The notes: generated by a model from the letters alone, not told the origin. DNA of 64,000 nucleotides from Romboutsia hominis (GCF_900002575.1 NZ_LN650648.1:930001-994000), one strand, 5' to 3'; positions 27,351 to 36,738 are shown, numbered from the stretch's first letter. Numbers and translations are program-made.

Positions 27351-27368
27351 ATAAAGGGGGAAAAATTA

Positions 27369-27896
27369 ATGGGTGTAGAACTAAAAAAGATAACACATAA
27401 AGATATAGATGATTTTAAATTAATACAAAAATGGAATAATGACAACAGTATAAAGTATTTACTTAGACCTAATTTTAAAGAAGGAGAAATAGAAGATATA
27501 ATATTAGAGGAATTAATAGAAGGAACTAGAATAAATGAATACAAGCATACATACATGATAGTTGAAAATGATAAAAAGGTTGGATTTGTAACTATTAATA
27601 CAAATTTTAAAATGTTATTTAATGAAAGTGATGACACTGCTTGGATTAGTATATGTGTAGGGGATAATAAATGTAGGGGTAAAGGTATTGGACTAAAAGT
27701 AATGAAGCTATTAGAAGATAAGGTAATGAAGTTAGGTAAAAATAAAATAGAGTTAGGAGTGTTTGAATACAATACTAAAGCTATAAATTTTTATAAGAAA
27801 AATGGATATAAAGCAATAGGAAAATCTGAAAACTTTGTGTATTACAATGGAAATTGGTATAGTGATATAAGAATGGAAAAACAGATAAATTTATAA
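27369..27896 (+). CDS. GNAT-family N-acetyltransferase
   Basis: 175 residues. The motif ICVGDNKCRGKGIGLKVMK (about 96-114) contains the R-x-x-G-x-G acetyl-CoA loop. The family's C-terminal NFYKKNGYKAIG is present. It resembles RimJ/RimL or aminoglycoside-type enzymes, substrate unknown. AAAGGGGGA precedes the ATG. It is likely read with the maltose-acetyltransferase-like gene 27 bases downstream. Confidence 0.9.
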   Translation: MGVELKKITHKDIDDFKLIQKWNNDNSIKYLLRPNFKEGEIEDIILEELIEGTRINEYKHTYMIVENDKKVGFVTINTNFKMLFNESDDTAWISICVGDNKCRGKGIGLKVMKLLEDKVMKLGKNKIELGVFEYNTKAINFYKKNGYKAIGKSENFVYYNGNWYSDIRMEKQINL

Positions 27897-27923
27897 TCAA
27901 AATTAGTTAGGGAGATATTTGCA

Positions 27924-28490
27924 ATGAAGGAGAAAATAATACATCAAAAAACAGAAAAAGAAAAAATGTTATCAGGAGAACTCTATTGTGCCTTAGATAG
28001 TGAATTAGTAAAAGAACATGAGAAAGCTCAAAGCATTCTTAGAAAATTTAACAATTCTTCAGATATAAATAGAAGTGAAATATTAAAATCTCTATTTGGA
28101 AAAACAGGTGAAAATTTTTGTGTAAAACCTACTTTCCGTTGTGACTATGGATACAATATTTATGTAGGAGAAAATTTCTTTGCAAATTATGATTGCATTA
28201 TATTAGATGTTTGTAAAGTAACAATAGGAGATAATTGTATGATGGCTCCAAGAGTATGCATATATACTGCAACTCACCCATTAGATGTAGAATTAAGAAT
28301 ATCTGGCTTAGAATATGGTAAGCCAGTTACTATTGGAAATAATGTTTGGCTTGGTGGAAATTCAGTTATAGCGCCTGGGGTAACAATTGGTGATAATGTA
28401 GTGGTTGCAGCAGGAGCTGTAGTTGTAAAAGATGTTTTGGATAATGTAGTAGTAGGTGGAAATCCTGCTAAAATTATAAAATATTTATAG
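27924..28490 (+). CDS. maa: Maltose/galactoside O-acetyltransferase
   Basis: 188 residues. An N-terminal helical Mac domain ([18 protein letters not shown]) is followed by left-handed beta-helix hexapeptide repeats. The catalytic histidine lies in [12 protein letters not shown] and the C-terminal part has [19 protein letters not shown]. Family members acetylate sugars with acetyl-CoA. AGGGAGAT precedes the ATG. Confidence 0.93.
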   Translation: MKEKIIHQKTEKEKMLSGELYCALDSELVKEHEKAQSILRKFNNSSDINRSEILKSLFGKTGENFCVKPTFRCDYGYNIYVGENFFANYDCIILDVCKVTIGDNCMMAPRVCIYTATHPLDVELRISGLEYGKPVTIGNNVWLGGNSVIAPGVTIGDNVVVAAGAVVVKDVLDNVVVGGNPAKIIKYL

Positions 28491-28981
28491 TAAATATCTA
28501 TTATTAAATATTTTTCAAAAACTATAAAACTTTATTAAAGATAAGTAATACCAAGTAATATCATAGAATTTATTCTGATATTAGTTGGTGTTAATTTATG
28601 TACATTTTTAGTTATATATTATTAATTATAACCTTCAAATAAATGCCTTCCAAAAATATTAACTTTTTATTTAAAATATTTTTAACTTCTTTTCTAAGTG
28701 ACTTATCTGTATAAAAATCAATAATACATTCTTGTGTTTTTTACTTACACTTGCGTATCTATAAATCATTTGGTATAAAGTTCTTTGTGATAAAATCTAT
28801 AAATTAATAGTTTATGGCACTGTTAAATGTATTGATTTTGCTAGAGTAATTTAGTTAGTGTCAAAATTTTGATTATATAACAAATAAATAATTAAATAAA
28901 AAAATATTTAAACATGCAAGTTTTTTAATTTTATTTACGAATTAATTAGTGTAAAAGCTTTTATAGTTAGGAGGAAGTAAC
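28491..28981. other. Gene-free AT-rich stretch
   Basis: About 490 bases without a convincing gene. On the minus strand a short frame beginning at 28769 reads MIYRYASVSKK, faintly like a resolvase N-terminus, but it is too short to support. The right end holds the leader of the sigma factor gene. Confidence 0.4.
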
Positions 28982-29515
28982 TTGCAAGACAAATTAATGA
29001 TTAAATATATCAAAAAGGAAAATCAAAAAGGAATGGAAATTTTAATAGACCAGTATAATGCTCTTATTACTTCAGTAGTTAGATATCATTTAGGTACACT
29101 TATTAATTACGAAGAAGAATGTGTTAGTGATACTTTACTAGCCATTTGGGATAATATAGAAGGATTTGAAAAAGATAAAAACTCTTTTAAAAACTGGATA
29201 TGTGCAATAGCTAAATATAAAGCAATTGACTACAAAAGAAAATATCTAAATAAGATAGAGACATCTAGTTTAGATGAACAAACATATTATATAGACAAAA
29301 ATTTATTAAAGGTAGAAATTCAAGAGGAATTAAATGAGACATTAAACTTCTTATCAGAAGAAGACAAAGAAATATTTAGACGATATTATCTAGATGATGA
29401 AAGTGTAGTAGATATAGCAAATGATAAAAAGTTAGCTATTTCAAGTATACATAGTAAATTATCTAGGGGTAAGGCGAAAATAAGAAAAGCTTTATTAAAT
29501 GACGGAGGAAAATAA
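28982..29515 (+). CDS. ECF-type RNA polymerase sigma factor (copy 1)
   Basis: 177 residues with a TTG start behind TAGGAGGAAG. Sigma region 2 (about 10-75, FKNWICAIAKYKAIDYKRK) and region 4 (about 110-170, LNFLSEEDKEIFRRYYLDDESVVDIANDKKLAISSIHSKLSRGKAKIRKAL, read as separate helices) are present without region 3. This is an ECF sigma. It is followed one base after the stop by a DUF4179 membrane protein, its probable anti-sigma. A parallel pair is at 56407-58032. Confidence 0.92.
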   Translation: MQDKLMIKYIKKENQKGMEILIDQYNALITSVVRYHLGTLINYEEECVSDTLLAIWDNIEGFEKDKNSFKNWICAIAKYKAIDYKRKYLNKIETSSLDEQTYYIDKNLLKVEIQEELNETLNFLSEEDKEIFRRYYLDDESVVDIANDKKLAISSIHSKLSRGKAKIRKALLNDGGK

Positions 29516-29516
29516 T

Positions 29517-30614
29517 ATGATAGATAAATATAAAGTATTAAATAATGAAAAAATTCAATTTGATAGATATGATGAAGTAAAAACTGATAACGAAAAAATG
29601 AAAAATATAATGAAATCTAAGTTAAAGTCAAGAAAACAAGTAAATAAAAAATTAATAGCAGCAAGTATATCAGCAACACTTATACTAGGCTCTGTGGCTC
29701 TAACTAATGAAACTACATGGGCATATATTGATAGATTAGTAAATCATATTGAATCTTTCCTAGATAGAGATTATGGTGAATTTGAGAAGTACAAATTTGA
29801 AGGGAATCAATCAATAGAAGATAATGGATTAGTTCTTAATCTAGGAGATGTAATGCTTGATGATAGACAATTAATTATAAGTTTAAGTATGGATTATACT
29901 AATTTTGATTTTAAAGAGCATGGCATTAATAAAAAAGATTTTATACCAGATATACCAATAATAACTATAGGAGATATGTCTTTCCCTGGTCAAGGAGGGG
30001 GAATCATGCAAAGAGATTTAAGAGCTGAAAATAAAAAAGAGTTTTTATATACTGTTAATTTAACTAGTATTGACACTGACGGAGATGGACTTGTGGATAC
30101 TGACTTTGAGATACTTGATAATCTAGAAAAAAATAAAGATTATAATTTAAAAATTAAATTTAAAGATTTTGATATAGGGGAATCAAAGACTGAAAAAGGA
30201 AGGTTATTAAGTAAAAGTTTTGGCAATTGGGAGTTTAACACAACTATAAATAGTTCTAATATATCTAGTGATTTAAAAATTGTTGATATTAACAAAGTTA
30301 TGGATATAGGTAAAGGGGTTAAATTTAAAATTGATCAAGTAAGAATTTCTCCTACTTCAGTGAATATTAAAACACAATTAGAAGGAGATGAGTCCAATGT
30401 AACATCCTTAATACATAATGCAGATGTCTCTGTAAAAGATGAAAGTGGAAATAGATTATTTGGTGGGGGAATTGGTAATTCAAATGGAAATGGCATATAC
30501 CATAATTTTGAACGTAAAGGTAGCGAAAAGAAGATTACTATAATTCCTGTAATCTATTCTGAAAATAATACTAAATATTTTGAAGATGAAAAAATAGAAA
30601 TAGATATTCCTTAA
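29517..30614 (+). CDS. DUF4179 membrane protein, probable anti-sigma (copy 1)
   Basis: 365 residues from the ATG at 29517, behind GGAGGAAA (a GTG/TTG-type start upstream lies inside the sigma gene). A cytoplasmic ~45-residue head, one membrane helix (about 50-70), then NETTWAYIDRL, IESFLDRDYGEF and a large extracytoplasmic beta domain. The order sigma, then single-span protein, with translation coupled, is typical of anti-sigma pairs. The same block structure is shared with the 56950 protein. A terminator follows at 30628. Confidence 0.85.
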   Translation: MIDKYKVLNNEKIQFDRYDEVKTDNEKMKNIMKSKLKSRKQVNKKLIAASISATLILGSVALTNETTWAYIDRLVNHIESFLDRDYGEFEKYKFEGNQSIEDNGLVLNLGDVMLDDRQLIISLSMDYTNFDFKEHGINKKDFIPDIPIITIGDMSFPGQGGGIMQRDLRAENKKEFLYTVNLTSIDTDGDGLVDTDFEILDNLEKNKDYNLKIKFKDFDIGESKTEKGRLLSKSFGNWEFNTTINSSNISSDLKIVDINKVMDIGKGVKFKIDQVRISPTSVNIKTQLEGDESNVTSLIHNADVSVKDESGNRLFGGGIGNSNGNGIYHNFERKGSEKKITIIPVIYSENNTKYFEDEKIEIDIP

Positions 30615-30627
30615 ATTAATATTTTTT

Positions 30628-30667
30628 AATAATACCAATGATTATTAATATAGTCATTGGTATTATT
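30628..30667 (+). terminator. Terminator after the first DUF4179 gene
   Basis: AATAATACCAATGA and TCATTGGTATTATT pair around a 12-base loop. Confidence 0.85.
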
Positions 30668-30753
30668 TATTTTTATTAAACTTTTGTGAATTTTTAATAA
30701 GGTTATATAAATATTTTAGATAATATAATTGCAAAAAAAGTGTAATAAAAAAA

Positions 30754-30836
30754 TATCGAAAAACAATAAAAAAGTATTGAAATATATTTTTATGTATTAT
30801 ATAATTTATTTATCGAAAAACAATAATTATATATCG
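30754..30836. repeat. Two 16-base direct repeats ahead of the DUF3955 gene
   Basis: TATCGAAAAACAATAA occurs at 30754-30769 and again, identical, at 30821-30836. Both are upstream of the ribosome binding site and may be regulator sites. Confidence 0.5.
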
Positions 30837-30851
30837 CGTATGGAGGAAAAT

Positions 30852-31067
30852 ATGAAAAAATATATTTTAAATTTAATACCATTTATTATAAGTATAGGAT
30901 GTTTTGTAAGTTTTAATTTTATAGGAAGTGAAGTAGCACCAGATGGTACTTTAGTAGAGCCATTTTTCTTAATACCTATAGGATATCTATTTTTATTTAT
31001 AGGAATAATAGGAGTATTAGTTAGAGTAGGATTAAATTATTTTAAAAGATCAAAATGTAATCAATAG
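30852..31067 (+). CDS. DUF3955 family small membrane protein
   Basis: 71 residues from the ATG behind TGGAGGAAA; an upstream TTG (30729) would add an unlikely Lys/Asn-rich tail. Two hydrophobic helices flank IGSEVAPDGTLVEPFFLIPIGYL, the DUF3955 signature. Function unknown. Two identical 16-base repeats lie in the leader, and a terminator follows. Confidence 0.8.
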   Translation: MKKYILNLIPFIISIGCFVSFNFIGSEVAPDGTLVEPFFLIPIGYLFLFIGIIGVLVRVGLNYFKRSKCNQ

Positions 31068-31074
31068 ATAAATT

Positions 31075-31101
31075 AAAAGCTGGCATATAAGCCAGCTTTT
31101 T
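31075..31101. terminator. Terminator, DUF3955 gene/AraC gene
   Basis: AAAAGCTGGC and GCCAGCTTTT pair around ATATAA. It lies between convergent genes. Confidence 0.9.
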
Positions 31102-31157
31102 CATATATATAGAATTTATGTTAAGTATAAAATTGTTTAGAATTAATAAAAATGAGG

Positions 31158-32300
31158 TTAATCATATATTGATTTTGAGTATTCAGTTGGAGAAATACCA
31201 AATGATGTCTTAAATTTTTTAGAAAAATAGTGAATAGAAGAAAACCCAAGCATATCAGATATTTCACTAATAGTATAAGAAGTGTTTTTAATAAGTTCTT
31301 TACTTTTTGATAATTTTAATTCATTTATATAATTTTTTACAGTATTATCCATATTCTTTTTAAATAATGAGTGTATCATAGATGGACTTATACAAAAATG
31401 ACTACATAATGTATTTATAGATAATTTTTCGTATATATGTTCATCTATAAATAAAAGTATTTCATTTAATAAGCTGTTTTCATAAGTTTGTCGCATGTGA
31501 GTCGTTGGTTTAGATTGAAAGTAGGTATTTTTTAGTCTGGCAGTATGTATAATAAGCTGTTTTAAGTAACAAATAGATAAATCATTGGAGTATATATCGT
31601 CGTTTGAAAGTTCTTCTATAAGTTTGCTTATAATATTGTAGGATTCTCTTTCTAAAGTAAATACTTTATTACAAAGTACTTCATAGTCATTAGAGTCCAT
31701 TTTAAAGTTAATAGTTAAGTAAGAGCTAATATTATTTAAAGTAGCTTGAGTATGAAATTGAAATGGAGCATAAAATATGAGATCGCCTTGTTTTAAATTA
31801 TATTCTTTACCATCTACATTAGTAGATAGGTTTCCTTTATCAACATATGTAAGCTCCCAATAAGGGTGAGATTCACCAGCAAAAGAATAGTTAGTCCCCT
31901 TTTCTTGATAAAACTTAGTATAAATTTGATCAATATTAAGGGAAGATGAAATTTTAGTATAAGTATATTCTTCTTTTAGATTTATAGACTTAAATTCATC
32001 TTTAGATATTATGCTTACTTCACTTTCATCTGAAATTGATATTAAATTGAAATATATTCCTTTTTTTAAGTTAATTATCCTATTTATTATAAAAGATTTT
32101 ATATCTTTTCCATCTAATGAAACTAGTATCATAACAACACCTTTATTTACTTTTAAAAAGGTAGAGTTATCAGATGTTAATTTTAACTTCTTAATACTTT
32201 TGTTTTTTATATTTATATCTTTTGAAAAATCTCTATCTAAACTATCACAAACTAGTTCCCCAAAATTTTTAAAGGTAGGATTAGTAGTTTTTATGAACAT
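31158..32300 (-). CDS. AraC-family transcriptional regulator
   Basis: 380 residues. The middle (about 145-210) is a cupin-like sensor (HPYWELTYVDKGNLST, LKQGDLIFYAPFQFH). The C-terminal ~100 residues contain two helix-turn-helix motifs (LSINTLCSHFCISPSMIHSLF and YTISEISDMLGFSSIHYFSK). The N-terminal ~130 residues are an extra beta-rich domain. The ligand is unknown. No obvious target operon is beside it; the CorC gene diverges about 440 bases away. Confidence 0.92.
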   Translation of the reverse strand: MFIKTTNPTFKNFGELVCDSLDRDFSKDINIKNKSIKKLKLTSDNSTFLKVNKGVVMILVSLDGKDIKSFIINRIINLKKGIYFNLISISDESEVSIISKDEFKSINLKEEYTYTKISSSLNIDQIYTKFYQEKGTNYSFAGESHPYWELTYVDKGNLSTNVDGKEYNLKQGDLIFYAPFQFHTQATLNNISSYLTINFKMDSNDYEVLCNKVFTLERESYNIISKLIEELSNDDIYSNDLSICYLKQLIIHTARLKNTYFQSKPTTHMRQTYENSLLNEILLFIDEHIYEKLSINTLCSHFCISPSMIHSLFKKNMDNTVKNYINELKLSKSKELIKNTSYTISEISDMLGFSSIHYFSKKFKTSFGISPTEYSKSIYD

Positions 32301-32674
32301 GGATACCCCCTAAAAAGTTTAATATGTTAAAATTTTCCCCTAATATAATTTTATACTATTTAATATGGTATGTAAATTAAGATAAATAAAAGTGTATTTA
32401 TTAAAAAAGTTGTAAAGGAAAATGTTTATTCTAAGTAAATTAGGGTATAAAAGTAAAAAATGTATAATGAATTATTTTTGTAGGATGAAACAATCCTAAA
32501 GTGAATTTATTAAGTAAAATATATGAATAAAAGTTCAAAGTAAATTTTATAAAAATTGGTTTTAAAATATTTAATTTTAATATAAAATAAAATTATAAGA
32601 TATAAGTATAGACGTAGTAAATATTTGTCTAACAACTTATACAGACATAAGTCATAGTATATACTATAGGTAAA
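32301..32674. other. Intergenic region between divergent AraC and CorC genes
   Basis: Mostly AT-rich. A small hairpin TAGGATGAAACAATCCTA (about 32482) is the only structured part seen. Confidence 0.35.
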
Positions 32675-32703
32675 TTGACTTATATAATTAACTGTGATAA
32701 AAT
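32675..32703 (+). promoter_or_regulatory. Promoter of the CBS/CorC gene
   Basis: TTGACT (32675-32680) and TAAAAT (32698-32703) with a 17-base spacer, 35 bases ahead of the start codon. Confidence 0.7.
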
Positions 32704-32737
32704 CATTTAAAAATTTATATTTAAAGGAGATATGAGT

Positions 32738-33547
32738 ATGTTAGAACCTGAACCCGAAAGGACCATCTTACAATCAATTTTTAAAAATGTGAAGGACTTT
32801 ATAAATAATATTATTCACATTATAACAGGTAAAAAAGAAAATAATGAATTAGATAATCTAGCTGTAGATAGTAAGTTTGAATTAAACGATAAAGTAGCTA
32901 GAGAAATTATGGTATCAAGTAAAGATGCATTTTTAATAGATGTAAATGAAAATATAGATACTATATTAGATGATATATCTATAATAAATTATTCGAAAAT
33001 ACCTGTATACGAAGAATATGTAGACAATATAATAGGAGTCTTACATGTAAAAGATTTAATGATTGAGGCTAGAAAAGAAGGATTTAAAAATATAGACATA
33101 AGAAAGATTCTTCATAAACCATGTTTCATACCAGAAACTAAAAATGTAAGTGAATTATTCAATTCAATAGATTCACAAAATGATAATTTATTTATATTAA
33201 TAGATGAATATGGAGCATTTTCAGGCATAGTAAGTATGGAAGATTTAATCTGTGAGATCAAGGGTATAACTTATGACAAAAGTGATTTACACCATGATAA
33301 AATCAAAAAAATAGATGACAACAACTTTATGGTTAAAGGAGTATTAAGTGTAAGTGACTTTAACGAAATATTTAATGTTAACATTGAAGAAGGAGATTAT
33401 GACACCTTAAACGGTTATATTATAAATCAGCTAGGAAAGATTCCAAATGAGAACGAAGACATACAGATTAATTTAGGGAAGTTAATTCTTAAATTAATAA
33501 GAATTAATAAAAGAAGAATAGAAGATATTCAAATAAGTATATTATAG
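32738..33547 (+). CDS. CBS-pair/CorC-domain protein without DUF21 membrane domain
   Basis: 269 residues from the second ATG, chosen because AAAGGAGA is too close to the first. Two CBS motifs (VAREIMVSSKDAFLIDV and SKIPVYEEYVDNIIGVLHVKDLM, then VSELFNSI and IDEYGAFSGIVSMEDLICEI) precede a C-terminal CorC/HlyC transporter-associated domain. HlyC/CorC proteins usually carry an N-terminal DUF21 membrane domain; this is the soluble form, also known from gram-negative CorC. Likely linked to divalent-cation handling. Confidence 0.85.
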   Translation: MLEPEPERTILQSIFKNVKDFINNIIHIITGKKENNELDNLAVDSKFELNDKVAREIMVSSKDAFLIDVNENIDTILDDISIINYSKIPVYEEYVDNIIGVLHVKDLMIEARKEGFKNIDIRKILHKPCFIPETKNVSELFNSIDSQNDNLFILIDEYGAFSGIVSMEDLICEIKGITYDKSDLHHDKIKKIDDNNFMVKGVLSVSDFNEIFNVNIEEGDYDTLNGYIINQLGKIPNENEDIQINLGKLILKLIRINKRRIEDIQISIL

Positions 33548-33683
33548 GTGTAGATTATTCTACACCTTTTTATAATATTATAAAAAATAATAGTATCTAT
33601 TTGATATACATAATAGAGTAACTTTTAATTATATATTGTCATATACATATACAAAATAAAAAAATCAACTAGGGGGATTTTAC

Positions 33684-34598
33684 ATGCAATTAAATAATGA
33701 CAATATGAATAAAAATAATATGAATAATAAATCTTTACAAGGGCAAGGAACAAATCAACAATTTCCAGGTGGGTCTCAAAATCAAGGAACAAATCAACAG
33801 TTTCCAGGAGGATCTCAAAATCAAGGAACAAATCAACAGTTTCCAGGAGGATCTCAAAATCAAGGAACAAATCAACAGTTTCCAGGAGGATCTCAAAATC
33901 AAGGAACAAATCAATTATTTCCAGGAGGATCTCAAAATCAAGGAACAAATCAGCAATTTCCAGGAGGATCTCAAAATCAAGGAACAAACCAACAATTTCC
34001 AGGAGGATCCCAAAATCAAGGAACAAATCAACAATTTCCAGGAGAATCTCAAAATCAAGGTGTAAATCAACAATTTCAAGGAGGATCCCAAAATCAAGGA
34101 ACAAATCAACAATTTCAAGGAGGATCCCCAGGACAAGTTGGTTTACCAAGCATGCCACCGCAACCACAACCACAGCAACAACAACAACAACTAAAGTCAA
34201 AGCCTCAGCCTGATAGTGGTAATGAAAGGTCAAGAGTAAAGATAAAGTCAGTATTTGACGATAAATTTGTAGTAATTGGTAGAGATGTTTTTTTATATGC
34301 AACAGCTCAAAATGCTAATAGCGGTGATACATTTAGACTTATAATAGATGGTAATAAAGCAAGAATAAGAGAAGCAGGAGGAAGTTTCGTAAGAGTAGAT
34401 AATAGAGATTTTTTAATTGCAGATACTGATAGAAGAGGAGCTACAGAGTTTACAATATATAGAACAGGTGATAGAGAATATGTATTAAGGGCACCTAATG
34501 GATACTTTGTTAGAGTTAGAGAAAGTGATGCTAGACTAGTAGCAAGGGCAGTAAATGCTGATGAAAGAACTAGATTTAAATTTAGAAGAGTAGACTAA
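33684..34598 (+). CDS. Gln-rich 13-residue-repeat protein with beta-trefoil-like C-terminus
   Basis: 304 residues. After an Asn/Met-rich N-terminus come ten tandem 13-residue repeats, consensus GTNQQFPGGSQNQ (residues 22-151), encoded by 39-base repeats. A Pro/Gln linker (PQPQPQQQQQQ) follows, then a ~120-residue basic beta-rich domain with SVFDDKFVVIGRDVFLYATA, FRLIIDGNKARIREAGG and RAPNGYFVRV. These internally similar strands look like a fascin- or ricin-type beta-trefoil. There is no signal peptide. A spore-surface or matrix role is possible but unproved. AGGGGGA precedes the ATG. Confidence 0.8.
   Translation: MQLNNDNMNKNNMNNKSLQGQGTNQQFPGGSQNQGTNQQFPGGSQNQGTNQQFPGGSQNQGTNQQFPGGSQNQGTNQLFPGGSQNQGTNQQFPGGSQNQGTNQQFPGGSQNQGTNQQFPGESQNQGVNQQFQGGSQNQGTNQQFQGGSPGQVGLPSMPPQPQPQQQQQQLKSKPQPDSGNERSRVKIKSVFDDKFVVIGRDVFLYATAQNANSGDTFRLIIDGNKARIREAGGSFVRVDNRDFLIADTDRRGATEFTIYRTGDREYVLRAPNGYFVRVRESDARLVARAVNADERTRFKFRRVD
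33747..34136 (+). repeat. Ten tandem 39-base repeats inside the Gln-rich gene
   Basis: The unit encodes GTNQQFPGGSQNQ. The first seven units are almost identical in DNA; the last three diverge (FPGES, FQGGS). Near-identity at the DNA level suggests recent expansion and length instability. Confidence 0.95.
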
Positions 34599-34640
34599 AA
34601 ATAAAGCGTACCTTATAATTTTATAAGGTACGCTTTATTT
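34599..34640. terminator. Terminator, repeat protein/ABC-2 permease
   Basis: Perfect 20-base arms (AAATAAAGCGTACCTTATAA and its complement) around TT, between convergent genes. Confidence 0.92.
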
Positions 34641-34656
34641 GATTAAAAAATGAATT

Positions 34657-35754
34657 TTATATTTTTCTATATCTTTTTAGACCTACTATATTTAATAATG
34701 AAAGTATTATAGCAAAGAGTAGCAATATAATTATATCCATATATATATCATTAAAGGTATATCCTTTTAGGACTACACCACTAAGTGCATTAGAACCATA
34801 GTATAGTGGTGTAAATCTAGATAAAACTTGTAACCAATTAGCCATAGATTCTACTGGAATTATTCCTGTAAAAAATATTTGAGGTACTATTATAATTGGT
34901 ACAAATTGCATCATCTGAAATTCTGAATTTGCAAAAGTAGACATTAAAACACCTAAAGTTAATGCTACAAAGGCTATTAATATATTTATAATTATTACTA
35001 AAAATACACTTCCAACTATTTTTATATTTAGTATATATACAGAAAATAGTACTAAAATTATAGTTTGTATAACTGAGAATAATCCATAACCTAGTAAGTA
35101 ACCTCTTATAATCTCACTTCTTTTAATTGGAGTAGAAAGCAGTTTGTCTAATGTACCTGAAGTTCTTTCCTTTAAAAGAGATATACCTGATACTAAAAAT
35201 ACAAAGAAGAATACAAAAAATCCAATTAGTATAGGGTTTAAAGTATCAAAGTAAGATAAATTTTTATCTCCATATATATAGTTATTTTTAACAGATACTT
35301 TGCTAATACCTAAGTTAGCGCTTAAGTTAGGTGTATTTTTAGCAAAGGCAAATTGCTTTTGATATGAGCTAAGTGAATTTTTAATATTAATCATTTCGTC
35401 TTTTGCTAATGTAGCATTTATCTTAGCTTCAATCTGTTTACTATTTTGAGGAGAACTATTTTCATAAGTAACATTTAAAGTATTATCATCTAAATATATA
35501 AATGCGCTTAAATCATCTTTTATATTATCTTTATTTGAATAATTTAGTATATTTAAATCTGTTTCCTTTAAGTTATCATTAAATTCACTATTAGTATTAT
35601 AAACACCTATATTTAGTTTTACATCTTTACTTGAATTAAATAAAAAATATACTAAAGACATAACTATAAGAGGTGCAAACATCATAAGAGCTAGGGTTCT
35701 TTTATCGTTTATAGTTTGTTTTATAATTCTAATTGCTAATGCTTTAACTCTCAT
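34657..35754 (-). CDS. ABC-2 type transporter permease
   Basis: 365 residues: one N-terminal helix, a ~130-residue extracytoplasmic domain, then five helices (LIGFFVFFFVFLVSGISLL onward). The motif LLKERTSGTLDKLLSTPIKRSEI is typical of the ABC-2 permease family (NatB/YhaP class). Its start overlaps the ATPase gene stop by four bases (ATGA), showing coupling. The substrate is unknown; such pairs often export drugs, peptides or sodium. Confidence 0.92.
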   Translation of the reverse strand: MRVKALAIRIIKQTINDKRTLALMMFAPLIVMSLVYFLFNSSKDVKLNIGVYNTNSEFNDNLKETDLNILNYSNKDNIKDDLSAFIYLDDNTLNVTYENSSPQNSKQIEAKINATLAKDEMINIKNSLSSYQKQFAFAKNTPNLSANLGISKVSVKNNYIYGDKNLSYFDTLNPILIGFFVFFFVFLVSGISLLKERTSGTLDKLLSTPIKRSEIIRGYLLGYGLFSVIQTIILVLFSVYILNIKIVGSVFLVIIINILIAFVALTLGVLMSTFANSEFQMMQFVPIIIVPQIFFTGIIPVESMANWLQVLSRFTPLYYGSNALSGVVLKGYTFNDIYMDIIILLLFAIILSLLNIVGLKRYRKI

Positions 35755-36470
35755 TTAGTTTCACCTCCTAATTTTAAAAATATTTCTTCTATAGTATTAA
35801 CTTCAAATTCTTTTATTAAATTATTAGGAGTACCAGTAGCAATTATTTTACCGTCCCTTATTAAAGCTAATCTATCACATTTTACTGCTTCATCCATAAC
35901 GTGAGTTGTTACTATTATAGATTTTCCTTCATTTTTTAAGTTATAAAGCTCATTCCATATATCAAATCTAAGGCGAGGGTCTATACCTACAGTAGGTTCA
36001 TCTAATATTAAAAGAGCAGGGTCTTGAATTAGAGATATAGCAAGTGATAGTCTTCTTTTCATACCTCCTGAAAAACTTTTAACTTTTTTAGAAAGGTGAT
36101 TTTCAAGATTAACTAATTTTGAAGTATAATCTATTCTTTCTTTTATTTTAGATTTATTTAATCCAAATATTTTTCCAAAGAAATCTAAATTTTCTTTTGC
36201 ACTTAAATCTTCATATAAAGCATCTGACTGTGCCATATATCCTATGTTTTGTAATACATCTAAATTAGGAATGGGTTTATTAAATACTTTTATAAATCCG
36301 CTATCTATTTTTTCCATACCTATTATAGCTTTAACAAAAGTCGTTTTACCAGCACCAGAAGGTCCTATAAGACCAACTATTTCACCTTTTTTTATATCTA
36401 AGCTTAAATCATCTAAAATTATAGATTTAGATAGTTTCTTAGATATATTTGAAACTTCAACAATATTCAT
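35751..36470 (-). CDS. ABC-2 type transporter ATPase
   Basis: 239 residues with Walker A GPSGAGKTT (about 36-44), Q-loop MAQSDALYED, signature FSGGMKRRLSLA and Walker B LLILDEPTVGID. Partner of the overlapping permease gene. First gene of the operon, reading away from the divergent DUF2178/XRE module about 260 bases off. AAGGAGTAT precedes the ATG. Confidence 0.93.
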   Translation of the reverse strand: MNIVEVSNISKKLSKSIILDDLSLDIKKGEIVGLIGPSGAGKTTFVKAIIGMEKIDSGFIKVFNKPIPNLDVLQNIGYMAQSDALYEDLSAKENLDFFGKIFGLNKSKIKERIDYTSKLVNLENHLSKKVKSFSGGMKRRLSLAISLIQDPALLILDEPTVGIDPRLRFDIWNELYNLKNEGKSIIVTTHVMDEAVKCDRLALIRDGKIIATGTPNNLIKEFEVNTIEEIFLKLGGETK

Positions 36471-36641
36471 AAAATACTCCTTTCTATTTTAGTATGTACT
36501 GTGCTTATTAATGATTATACTACAATTACAATAAAGTTAGAAAACTTAAGGATAATTAAAATTTTCATATAAAAATAAATTTATAAGTTTAATTTAAAAT
36601 AATATATATTTATGTAAGTTATTCCAAATGAGAAATAAGTA

Positions 36642-36670
36642 TTGACATTTTTCTACAAAATATGTAATAT
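36642..36670 (+). promoter_or_regulatory. Promoter of the DUF2178/XRE module
   Basis: TTGACA (36642-36647), 17 bases, TAATAT (36665-36670). Confidence 0.8.
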
Positions 36671-36705
36671 GAAGTTAACTTCATGTGAAATAAACTTCAT
36701 ATGAA
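36671..36705. promoter_or_regulatory. Operator-like palindromes at the DUF2178/XRE promoter
   Basis: GAAGTTAACTTC (36671-36682) is followed by TTCATGTGAA (36680-36689) and TTCATATGAA (36696-36705), the last two 16 bases apart. They overlap the expected transcription start, so binding would block the promoter. Autoregulation by the downstream XRE protein is the simplest reading. Confidence 0.6.
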
Positions 36706-36738
36706 AATTAAATATTATAATATTTAGAGGTGAACTAT

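Noticed and set aside
28700-28769. Resolvase-like MIYRYASVSKK on the minus strand
   Set aside because: Only about 11 residues resemble a recombinase N-terminus; the rest does not match, so it is likely chance.
33769-34136. Alternative-frame ORFs in the repeat array
   Set aside because: Open only because of the repeats; no start signal.
33625-34302. Long antisense ORF over the repeat gene
   Set aside because: It is a product of the 39-base repeat (multiple of three) being open in other frames; LEIVDLFLDF repeats mirror the sense repeats and there is no ribosome binding site.
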